Below are positions 10,417 to 20,500 of a stretch of 64,000 nucleotides of DNA, piece after piece. Numbering within the stretch: position 1 is the first letter of the stretch; every line of letters begins with the position of its first letter. The stretch lies in contig JAMXDE010000024.1 in the NCBI GenBank assembly GCA_026770025.1, forward strand, positions 434,001 through 498,000, in the 5' to 3' direction. A program made the translations under genes and the position numbers. Origin of the DNA: Craspedostauros australis. Taxonomy: Eukaryota; Bacillariophyta; Bacillariophyceae; Mastogloiales; Achnanthaceae. The notes below the pieces were generated by a model, which made no database searches, was not told where the DNA came from, and worked only from the letters and a program-made list of their open reading frames with translations.

Positions 10417-11473
10417 TCACGCTTCAATACGCTTGCGGTACGCCACGAAGTCCTGCACCATGTCCTTCATGGACGCCTTGCCGGCTTGGATATCATCGTT
10501 GGGCATGTACGCCTCGTAACCTTCGGCAAAGAACTCCCCCAGCTTGTCCTCCGGAATCATGTGCACCTTCTTGCGGAAATCGCTGGCCAGCATGGGCTTC
10601 ATGATGCTCCAGATGGTGTCGAACCAGCTGGGCGGATTGACAATGAGGAAGAGGCGGACGCGCACGGGGATGCGTCCCTGCAGCATCTTCATGAATTGCA
10701 AGCAGTAGCTGATGGAGAAGTTCGACATGTGCCAGTTGTCCATATTGGCCACGAAGCCGATGCCTTCGGTGCATGCCTTTTCCTTTTCGACCACTGTATG
10801 TGTGTGTGCACATGTGGCGAGGGTGTGTGCGTGTTGAAACAGTGAGAGCAAATGGGCATGTTACGAGGAGACAAACGAGAGGTGGAAGCGTGGATGAGCA
10901 TGGAGTACAATAGCATGCCATCGTAGACACAGCATGGAAGCTCGCCACGCGGATTGAATCTGTTCACGTTTGTTCATTCACAGGAGTGCGCCCAGTCGCT
11001 CTCACAAACAACTTACTCGTTGACATGCAATACGCCAAATTATCAATGATCGCTTGCGTCGACGTCGTCTTGGGAAAGTAGCGCGACGGCCGCATGTAAA
11101 AGACATCATGCCCGCCCTCCTTGGTCTGCAACCCAGGCACGGGAAACAGCGTCTCGCTCAGCAGCTGCTGCTCCAGATCCTTGGCGCGCAGAGTGAGGTA
11201 CCGCGCATCGAACTTCTTCATGACCTTCCACGATGCCTTGGTGTTGAACTTCTGCGTGCCGGGCGAGCAGCGCGCGAAGCGCAGCAGCATCTCATCGTCG
11301 AACTGGATCATGTCCTTCTTCTCCTTCATCTTGGAGCGCAGCTCGTCGACGCACCGGCGTTCGTCCTTGGTCAAGGCCGCCAGCTGCTCTTGCACCGTGC
11401 GCTCCTTCTTGCCGGCGAATCTCATGGGGCCGGGGCCCAACTCTTTCTCGATCGCGTCCCAGTTTGCCGTCAT
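10417..11473 (-). CDS. Sec14-like CRAL-TRIO lipid-binding protein, two exons
   Basis: Exon 1 is 11,473-11,017 and exon 2 is 10,793-10,417. They are joined across a 223-nt intron with consensus GTAAGT donor and CAG acceptor; the split codon becomes ATG (CMST-MVEKEK). The 277-residue product has an N-terminal helical CRAL-TRIO-N-like part (DDEMLLRFARCSPGTQKF, about 60-77). A CRAL-TRIO domain from about 120 to 265 follows, with the diagnostic run VANMDNWHMSNFSISY and then VRLFLIVNPPSWFDTIWSIMKPMLASDFRKKVHMI. Family members bind and exchange phosphoinositides, tocopherol or other lipids at cytosolic membrane faces; the ligand here cannot be told. It lacks signal and membrane segments and is close to minimal Sec14 length. 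Confidence 0.85.
10794..11016 (-). other. Intron of the Sec14-like gene
   Basis: The donor is A|GTAAGT at 11,016 and the acceptor TACAG| at 10,794. Length 223 nt, phase 1. Joining restores a continuous CRAL-TRIO domain, which makes this the best-supported intron in the window. Confidence 0.8.
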
Positions 11474-11910
11474 CGTGGCTTGTCAATGCTGTTGTCAATG
11501 ATGTTGATGATGGTGTTGTGAATGCAAGTGAAGTGGAGTCTGGAGTGGGGGGAGATGCTATGATGAATGAATGGATCCAATGTCGCTCTTGCTCTTCTTT
11601 TGTGCAGAATAGTACGTGTATTGTTGACCGAATAGATCCGTTGGTGTTTGCCGGACTCGCGATTCTGTCGCAAATTCTGTTCTTTTCATCAACGCGTCAG
11701 TTCCACGATTGGATAGTCTAATTAAAACGAATATAGAGAAATGGTCAGGTTGGATGTTCATCCACTATACGTGATGTATTGTACAATCTATTGCATGTCA
11801 CCAAGAATGACAGAGTCCTGCATTATACGACACTTTGCAGTGTATCACGCCTATGTTGCTCTATAGAGATCACTAATATGCCATGTTATGTTTGTAGGTA
11901 TGTGATCAAA
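11474..11910. other. Intergenic
   Basis: Upstream of the Sec14-like gene and downstream of the gene that ends at 11,911. AT-rich toward 11,700-11,900. No feature is supported. Confidence 0.4.
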
Positions 11911-14900
11911 TCAACACGCATCCGTGGAAAGCGAAATATCCAGGGACGACGTCGACAAGAAGGCCGTCTGGTACGTGAATGGATCGTTGTTCCCGACAGG
12001 CTCCGGTGCCACCAAATCCGCAAGCTCGTATTCCTGATCTTCTTCGGGCACTTTCTTGATGATGGAGGGATGAATCGCCGCCTTGGCCTCCTCGCGCAGC
12101 TTCCACGCTGGTTTCTTGCCGAATCGGCGTTGGATAAAGGATTGCTCCGTCTTCTGCTTGGCGCCCGTGATCCATTTCTGCGCTCCGCGCAATTTGGCCC
12201 AACGAGTGTTGGCTGCCAGCACTGGATGTTCTTCTTCCTCTTCTGCTTGTTGTTTCTGTGGCTTGTCACTGAAGGACGATCGGATCTCGTCCAGCTTGCC
12301 CCAGGCTTCCAACGCCGCGGTGAGGCTGTTTCCTAACACGCTCTTTGTGGTATGCGCGGATTCGTTGGGAAACGAGGCATCTTCTTGCGCCGCCTTCGGC
12401 GAGGATGGCGCGGACGACGTGCAACGCGCTGCATTATCCGATCCGAATGTGAGGGAGGACAGCCGCTTGATCTCCTCTTCGACGATCGCAAAGAAGGGCG
12501 GCAGCGTGGATTGGGATTTGTTGGTCAAAGCGGCCTGATTCTTCTCGTATCGCGCCGCCGATCCATCTTCCGCCGACGAACGTCGTTTTGGACACAACGG
12601 AGCCGCGTCATCATCGGGATCGATGTTCGACACCGTCTCCGCACGCGACTTGGTGCTGTGCCGCGTGGCGATGGCCAGACCATCGGGTAAGGGTGGAATG
12701 ACGGGGCCCGTCTTGCTCAGCATGGTCGAGAATCTGGGGAATGCACGCTTCTGCGATTGGGTCGTATTCGTGGATCCCGACTGCTGCGTGTGTCGCGACG
12801 ATCGTCGCACGGGCAAGGATGGGAAACAATCAAACATGGAGGGAATGGCCGTCGTCGTGGAATAGATGGGAGCGCCCTTGGGACGCGGTGGCAAGTTGCG
12901 ATTGCCGCTGGGTTGGATGCCTCCATCGAGCTTCTCTTCCATCGATGATCGCCGTTTCGGTTTGGCAGGTGAATTGTCGAGGTACGGCGGTGGCGGCGGC
13001 GGCGCTGCTCCTGTCGATGGCGTATGGTCCGTGCCATTGGAAATTGAGATCCCTCTCGTTCTCGCAGCAGCAGGCAGAACAACGGCCGCGTAATCGTTGG
13101 CCATACTCTCTTCCGTGTCCGCGTCGCTGCGTCCATTGTTGAAATTGACAAGGTCATCCTGCGTGAGGGTCTCGTCGTCCACGGAGGAATGGCGCGACGG
13201 AAGATGCGGTCGCGCGTCGACGTACTTGGATCGTTCTCGCAATTGCCATCCCGCGTCCTGCAGCGGCGGCAGCGTCGGCAATTCATCATCGTCCAAATCG
13301 TCATCATCATCATACTCCAGATCATCAAAGACGACATGCTCGCCATCGTTCATGATCTCCTGCACGATCACGGCCTTGCGCTGCCGCTGTTGCGGACTAT
13401 GGTACTTGGACGACCGCGGCATAAAATCCGTGACGGAGACCGTGATGGTGCTGCATTGCGAGTCATCCTTGACGATATCGTGATCGGCCGCGAACTTGAC
13501 CCGATGCGGAATGTGGTCGACGATGGGTTCGTCACGATGCCGCAGACGCGGGGTATGATGCAGAACGACCCCGGTGCGTTCGTGCGGTGCCAAGACGCTC
13601 TTCTTTTTTGGTGACGATGCGCGCGTTGCTTGCAATCGTTCTTGCATGGATGGTTTCTTGCCGCGGAGCCTTGCAGGACGCTTGCCGCTCGATGAATCTA
13701 TGCTGGAGGTGTGTATCGCGCTGTGCTGCGATCTTGTGGTCTCCATGGAGCAGATGGAACGCAGCGTCGTGACCCTGTGCAACTTGGGTGGCTTGAGGTC
13801 GTGCGGCGTGTCATTGAGATCGATGATCTGTTCGGTGGACGATGTGTCATAGCACGAATCGTTGCGCTTGGGCACCATGGGCGACCTGACGGTGGCGGAC
13901 GGTGCGTTCCATCGGCGCTTCTGCAGTTCGCGCAACTTCCAGGCCGGCATGGGTTTGCTTTTGGTGGACGTGTGGTCGGAGGCGAGCAGCTGCTTGTTGA
14001 CGTTGTGTTGCGACGACAGTGCAAACGATGGCTCGGATGTCTCGGACGTGGTCGATTGGCGGGTGGCATGTTGGGATGCTTTGCGATCGTGGTGTCGGCT
14101 GCGGCGCAGGGAGTGGTTGCTGTTCTGGTTGGGCGTTGGCTCTGCATCCGTCATGGGAAGCTGGTTGGGAAGCTGGTTGGGTAGTTGCTGCTGTGTTACA
14201 TCCGCTGGTTTCTGAGACGACGAGACAGATTGTCGCTTGTTGATGATGGAGGTGGAGCTCTTCGTTTCCGGACTCATGGGCTCCGTTCTGGTCGTCTTCT
14301 GATCCGTCTCGAGGTACTTGGACAAGGAGGGCATGGTGCTGCCGCCGTTCCTGCTGCTTGTGGCCGTGCTGTGCAGCGAGGCCATGCCTTGCGGCAAGTC
14401 CTTGCGAAGGATGTCGACGGCCTCCTGCAGCAGATCCACGCTGGATCGAATCGATGGCTGTTGCGGCTTGTGGCAATGACTGGCGGCGAGGTAGAGCAAC
14501 GGGTTTGGCAGCGAGTCCAGCTCTCCCGTCGACTTGCTCCTGCCTTGTTGCCTGGCCGGTTGGGGCAGCCACGTGCGCTGTCGTGATGATTGCTCGGGTT
14601 GGTTCTGTTCTGCGAGTCTTTGCACTTGCAATGTTGTCCCAGACTGTTCAGACTGTTCAGGTTCTCCAGATTGTTCAGATTGTTCAGACCGTTCAGGCTG
14701 TTCTCTGTGATGTTTTGGCGCGAGAGCTTCTGTCGATTCTGCTTCCGACACTGACACAGGCACTGAAGGTGATGACAATGATGACAATGTTGACGATGTT
14801 GATGCTTGTGTTGATGCCAGTGCCGAATTCGATGCTGGTCCCACTCGTACGAGTATTGGTATTGACGATGCTGTGGATCGTCGTCGAAGATGAGTCTGGG

Positions 14901-14991
14901 TGCTTGTCCTTGCAGTTGTATGAAGTGTTGCCGAAGTTGCTGTTGCCGAAGTTGCTGTGGTCGCTGTTCTGGCATGGATAGCTTCTGTCAT
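11911..14991 (-). CDS. Large disordered Ser/Pro/Arg-rich protein with repeated W-x-K-L-R motifs
   Basis: The frame is open from 15,270, but I choose ATG 14,991 (1026 residues). The preceding 93 codons contain Cys and Tyr/Glu runs unlike the rest and probably belong to the leader. The protein begins Thr/Ala-rich. It has a Ser-Glu-Gln repeat coded by 9-nt tandem DNA units (about 14,630-14,705), many RRSS and RKxS phosphosite-like motifs, a proline run before YLDNSPAKPKRRSS, and acidic DDDDLDDDELP. A motif recurs: PAWKLRELQKR near residue 348, RWAKLRGAQKW near 935 and PAWKLREEAKA near 958. The C-terminal 150 residues, holding the last two motifs, look the most structured. No catalytic domain is visible. 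Probably a scaffold or cytoskeleton-associated protein, by inference only. Confidence 0.7.
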   Translation of the reverse strand: MTEAIHARTATTATSATATSATLHTTARTSTQTHLRRRSTASSIPILVRVGPASNSALASTQASTSSTLSSLSSPSVPVSVSEAESTEALAPKHHREQPERSEQSEQSGEPEQSEQSGTTLQVQRLAEQNQPEQSSRQRTWLPQPARQQGRSKSTGELDSLPNPLLYLAASHCHKPQQPSIRSSVDLLQEAVDILRKDLPQGMASLHSTATSSRNGGSTMPSLSKYLETDQKTTRTEPMSPETKSSTSIINKRQSVSSSQKPADVTQQQLPNQLPNQLPMTDAEPTPNQNSNHSLRRSRHHDRKASQHATRQSTTSETSEPSFALSSQHNVNKQLLASDHTSTKSKPMPAWKLRELQKRRWNAPSATVRSPMVPKRNDSCYDTSSTEQIIDLNDTPHDLKPPKLHRVTTLRSICSMETTRSQHSAIHTSSIDSSSGKRPARLRGKKPSMQERLQATRASSPKKKSVLAPHERTGVVLHHTPRLRHRDEPIVDHIPHRVKFAADHDIVKDDSQCSTITVSVTDFMPRSSKYHSPQQRQRKAVIVQEIMNDGEHVVFDDLEYDDDDDLDDDELPTLPPLQDAGWQLRERSKYVDARPHLPSRHSSVDDETLTQDDLVNFNNGRSDADTEESMANDYAAVVLPAAARTRGISISNGTDHTPSTGAAPPPPPPYLDNSPAKPKRRSSMEEKLDGGIQPSGNRNLPPRPKGAPIYSTTTAIPSMFDCFPSLPVRRSSRHTQQSGSTNTTQSQKRAFPRFSTMLSKTGPVIPPLPDGLAIATRHSTKSRAETVSNIDPDDDAAPLCPKRRSSAEDGSAARYEKNQAALTNKSQSTLPPFFAIVEEEIKRLSSLTFGSDNAARCTSSAPSSPKAAQEDASFPNESAHTTKSVLGNSLTAALEAWGKLDEIRSSFSDKPQKQQAEEEEEHPVLAANTRWAKLRGAQKWITGAKQKTEQSFIQRRFGKKPAWKLREEAKAAIHPSIIKKVPEEDQEYELADLVAPEPVGNNDPFTYQTAFLSTSSLDISLSTDAC

Positions 14992-17566
14992 GGCCGACGC
15001 AGTGAAGGATGGAAGGTAGCTTTGGTGCTCGTATTCGTACTCGTACTTGTATTCGTACTGCCATACAGACTGCAGAGTGTTATGTACAATATTATGATGG
15101 GTGTGGTACGTCCTGTTGTATGCATCCGTCCTCTGTGGCAGAGTACAGCAGACGAGACCAAGAGACGTCTGATCAAGCACGCAATGACAGCCTCCAGAGA
15201 ACAATCGAAACAGCAAAGGGATCAGCCTCGTCGTCGTTGCTGTTTGTGGATGCTCCACAGGTGGCTGCAAATGCCTTTGTGTGGGATGCAGACAGGAATG
15301 GATGTACTGGTGGCGCCTGTTGCGGTGACTCTATGTGCCTCTTTTGTGGTCGTGACCTCTTTGAAGCGCGTCAACTCTTTCAAGTTCTCTCCACGTCTCT
15401 CGTTTCTGTCTCCGCTGTCTGCTCTTTGTCGTGCTCTCTATACTCCGTGATTCATCCATTCATTCATCCATCCATTGACCTCTCTTCTTCTCTTTGTTGC
15501 TTGTGTTGCCGACGTTCCCAATGTTGCCTTCTCCTCCTTGATGCGTCTGGATGATGCCTTTCGTCTCCTTTGTGTTTCTTGTTTCCGATTGCGGTGGCTG
15601 CACTTCGCTCGTCAAACGCGGACGCAGACGCAACGCCGTTTCCGCTTCTCGTTCCACGACAGCAATTTCGGAAGAACTCTGTGTGGGGTTTCGCGCGATT
15701 TGCTTCGTGCGTGCGTCGCAATGATGATGGGTGCGATGAAGAGCAGGAGGGTATTTGGTAATGCAATGTTTGGTAATACAACGTTTGGCAATGCAACGTA
15801 ATGCAATGCAATGCAACGTAATGCAATGCAATGCAACGTAATGCAATGCAATACAACGTAATGCAATGTTATGCAACGTGATGTGATGTACTCCTCGAAC
15901 ACCTTGGGAGACAAGCGCCAACAACAAGCAAACAGATGAGGAGGACGATGTGTGCTGAAAAAGGTAAATGTCCGCGGACACAGACACTCCTCCCCACAAC
16001 ACGAGCCTTTTGTTCTCTATGGGTTTTCGCTTTTCCAAGTTGAGTTGCTTTCAACCTCTCTCGTGCACAATGGCGATGGCGGGGACAACAATCGTTCTTA
16101 GGTTCGAGGGCTTTGTCGTTGCTGCCGCGTTCCGCAGGGATCTCTGTGGATCGTCCTTTCCTTCACTCCCATGAAACTCAACTCAACTCAACTCTGCGAG
16201 CACACGCTATACCCCATCTGCGTCGTCGTTGGATGCCATCGTTGAAGCCATGGTCGATGAGGTTCTTGTCCTTCACACGCATGGTTCATTTCTTTCGCTG
16301 CCATCGTTGGCGCCAAAGTGCATAGAATCATGACAAAAGCCACTGCGCAGTACTCTGCTTTTTCGCGTGTCGGTCATCTACGAACACACCTAAGCCTCCG
16401 TTTTTGGCGGCGACCACGCAATCACGAGTATTTGTTCGATGGATGCTCCCCACAATTCGTTTAGTTGTGCCAAGAAAAACGGAAGAGATGAATCAGCGCA
16501 AGACGGTGTCAGCGCCACTCCATGCCATGTCACCTCGCTGAAACAACAATCACTTCTGCAATTGCGAGAGACATATGCAAACAATCAATTTGAACGGCGC
16601 GGCTTTTCTCACATCATGGTTTGGCCGAAGATGATGAGTTTGGCCGTACTTGTTCGCAGATCACGCAGTATTGACATTTTGGAGGTGAAAGCGATTTGGC
16701 GATGGTCACACACCCAACTCTCGGACACTCATACATCGATTCATGCTACATTCATTGAGTTAGATTGATGAAGTGCGAAGCCCTCGATGCAGAATGGAAC
16801 AGAAAGGACGGAACGCTTCGCGAGAACGGCAAGTTTTGTGTTCTTGTTCGTGTTGCGGAATGGGGTCATTTACTAATTGATACATGTCGTGAATGACAGC
16901 GAGACCTGTTCCGTACCGTTCTGTACACCTCTGCAAATAGAGCGGTTGCGAAATTAGGGTAAACTAGAAGGGCCACATCGTGCAAATGCAGCGAGTGTGA
17001 AGGAACGCAAATACGATAACCGAAACTAGATGAGCACAACCGCGGCAACGCTGCAAATGGTTGTGACTGGCTGCAGAAGGGTGCTGTGGCAAGTCCCTGT
17101 CGCGCGGCTTGTGCGTGTGCGGAACAGGTGGTCTGCCGCAATCGTGGCAGTCCCTTGGGCAGTCCATTTGGTAGCAAGACGGGGAACAGAGCACCAGTGA
17201 AGTGTTTGGGCCGTCATCACCAGCCCCGTGTCCGCTGCAAGCAAGAAACATAGCAACAGGCAACAGGGCAACACAGAGGATCAAGAACGGAACCGTTCTG
17301 AAGCGCCATCTCGAGAGAGAGAGAGAGAGAGAGAGAGACCAAGAAGAGCATCAGATACCACACACCACCACACTCTGCCACACTGCCTGGTTGGATACGA
17401 CCTGCTATACAATACAATCCAATATAATATAGTGTAATCCAATACAAGACATCCCACCACTCCAGCAAGAATAGGAAGAAGAAAGCACCACTGTGTCAGC
17501 ATCAACATTAACTATACATCATAACATTGCATAACATCATATCATACCATCGCCTTCTATAATACG
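14992..17566. other. Long intergenic region with simple repeats
   Basis: About 2.6 kb between the divergent genes starting at 14,991 (-) and 17,567 (+). It holds a TCGTATTCG-type stretch near 15,025-15,060, a CATTCATCCATC run near 15,450, the AATGC-type array listed separately, and a (GA)n run at about 17,313-17,338. Short frames such as 16,866-17,177 (-) lack any recognisable feature. The final 60 bases before 17,567 are rich in ATA/CATA triplets and look like a leader. Confidence 0.4.
15762..15885. repeat. Degenerate tandem array of AATGC-type pentamers
   Basis: On the + strand the sequence cycles through AATGC AATGC AATGC AACGT in 20-base higher-order units between about 15,780 and 15,870. 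It degenerates to AATGT/AACGT on both sides. It opens alternating His/Leu/Cys frames on the other strand, which are artefacts of the repeat. Confidence 0.85.
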
Positions 17567-20500
17567 ATGATCTCGAACGACATCGAAACCGGCGCCAAGG
17601 ATTCGCAGCCGCCGCGCAGACGCAGGATATACCGCAGGAGCACGAGCACGAAGAAGGACTACAAGCACACGCCGACGGGCATCGTGGACTTGGAGAGCAG
17701 CGAGTTCCAGCTCGATCTGCGGAACGCCGTGCATCTCGATGTCAGCATGGATGTCAGCATGGATGCGGATCTTGACGACATCAGCGAGATGGAGGATGAT
17801 GACGATGCTGCGGCGCCGTCTTGGATTCAGCGCGTCTTGGGTGCCAGATCGGGCAGCAGTGCTTGTGCGCGCAGAGCCAATGGCAATAGTAATGGCAATA
17901 GTAATAGCAATGGGAGAGGCAGCATCATCAGATCCAATGGCAATGGCAGAAGTGGCGGCAAGAACCGCAGGAAACGAAGGGGCAGCGTGACCTTCGCTGA
18001 TATGAGCAACGAGGACGGCGCAGCAGCTTCCAATCCAATCCAGCAGGAGAGCAGTCATCAGAGCAATCGACAAGCATCTCCAGAAGACAACAGACCTGAT
18101 GGAGCACCCACAACAGCCACAGCCACAACCACAACAGAAGCAGCTGGAGATGTAGCAAACCCATCATCGAAGCTGCTGCTGCACGACTACATTCGCAACA
18201 GTAGTCCCTTGCGCCCCAGTGGCAACAACAATACCCAACGCAACAACAAGACCCAACGCAACAACAACAACAATGGCAATGGCAACAAGACCCGCTCGCC
18301 ATCCTTCTACGACCATTCAGACAACATCTCGCGCTCCACACGCCGCGACACCATCCTGGACGCCGCCGGGATCCTGCACAACTCCTTCGAGGCCCGATCC
18401 GTCGCCATCCTGCGCTGGGTCGTCCTCCTGGTCTGGATCGCCTCGGCCTGCGTCGTCAGCTTCGTCTTCGTCAACAACTACGCGCAAGACAAGGAGTACG
18501 ACGAGTTCCAGGCCAGCTTCCGCACCAACGCGGACAAGATCATCACCACCTTCGACGCGGTCATCGACAGCAAGCTCAACGCCATCAACAGCCTGGCCAC
18601 GGCCATCACCACCTACGCGGCGCACACCAACGACACCTTCCCCTTCCTCACCATCCCGGACTTCGTCATGGCCGGCGCCAACACGCGCATCATGTCCGAC
18701 GCCTCCATCATCCACTGGCTGCCGCTGGTTCAGGAACACCAACGCCAAAAATGGCAGCAGTACGCCTATCAGAACCGATTCCAGATCAACCGCGCCTACG
18801 ACCAGGACGCCTACTTCCGCACGCGCCAGGATGTAGAGCTCGGGTACCTCGATGCGCAGGAAGGGGCCGACAAAATGCGCCAGTATCAAGGATGGGAGAC
18901 CCGGCAATACGAGAACCCGCCCCTGGCCAACATGACCATCGAGAACAACATGGTGCAGGACGGCACGCGGTACCATCCAGAGCTCTGGATCATCAACAAC
19001 GGCACGAGGCTGCGCCCGCCAGGATCCGGTCCCTACCTGCCGCTGTGGCAGCGCAGTCCGGTCAACAGCGCGCGTCAATTCACCCTCAATCTGGATCTCG
19101 CTGTCTCGCGCGGTCTCAAAGGCATCTTTCCCTACCAGCTTGAAAAGAAGGACAAGGGTGTCCTGCTGCACAGCGCCATGATCCCGGATCCCGAAGTCGA
19201 AGTCCTCCTCAACGACATCCTGCTGCACTCGCAGTTTCGTCATGACGGCATCGTCTACGCCGGCGACACGGAGACCAAGATATCCTATCCCGTCTACGAT
19301 GGATTTGGGGAGGATTCAAACTTCGTCGGCGTCCTCTCCTCCTCCATCTACTGGCGTCTCTCCTTCACGAACGTCCTGCCGGCCAAAGCCAAGGGATACA
19401 TCGTCGTCATGGAGAACAAGCAAAATCAGGTATTCTCCTACAAGGTCGACGGCAGGAACGTCACCTTCCTCGGCAGCGGCGATCCGCGCGAACGATACGG
19501 CTCCGACTACATCTTCGACACCATGGGCGTGCAGGCCGCGTCGCACAGCGCCAACTTGCGTCCCAAGCAAGAGACGCATGCCTACACCACCTTGCCCATA
19601 GACACGGAATTCAACACCTACACCATCACCATCTATCCCACCCAGGAAACTCTCGACGTCTTCCAGACGGACGAGCCCATCTTCTACACCCTCCTCGTCG
19701 CCGCCATCTTCGGACTGGCCGCCGTCATATTCCTCACCTACGACTTTTGCGTGCAGCGCCGGCAACACATCATCGCTTCCAAGGCCGTCGACAATGCAAA
19801 GAAGGCGGCCGTGGCGGAACGCGATCTCAACGAGTACATCGCGCATGAGGTCCGCAATCCGCTCTCGGCCGCGCTCAGCGCCTGCAGCTTTGTCAGTTCG
19901 GCCGTCAATCAGTCCCATCCATTGTCGGATGACGAGGCCAAACAGATGGTGCGCGAGGATGTGCAGATCATCAACTCCTCCCTCTCCTTCGTCAATGAGC
20001 TCCTGCGCAACCTCCTGGATCTGCATCGCGCCACGGATCGGCAGATCCGCATTCGCAAGCGACAGACGGATATCTTTGATGAAATCCTCAAACCCGTCGC
20101 GTCCATCCTCTATCGCCGCGATGACGGATTTCAGCTCATCGTAGAGAGCTTTCCGCGACGGTTGCTCGTCAACACGGATTCCTTGCGGCTCAAGCAGGTC
20201 CTGCTCAATCTGGGCCGCAACGCATCCAAGTTCGTTAACAACGGGTTCCTCCGGCTGCGTGCAGAGTTGGATGGCGAAGAAGAACAGCAGTCGGTCAAGC
20301 TCTACGTCGAAGATTCGGGTCCAGGCATTCCCGTCGAGAATCGCAAGTACCTATTCTCCAAATTCCAGGAGAGCCTCGACGTCACGACGCAAGGATCGGG
20401 CATCGGCCTGTGTCTCTGCAAGAACCTCCTCGATATCATGGGCGGCGACATCTGGCTAGACGAATCCTACGACAGCGGCATCCCCGGACAACCCGGCACA

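Noticed and set aside
15464..16038. 192-codon minus frame rich in His/Leu/Cys/Ile
   Set aside because: The periodic residues come from the AATGC-type tandem array.
18317..19243. 308-codon minus frame
   Set aside because: Shadow of the histidine kinase CHASE region in GC-rich sequence.
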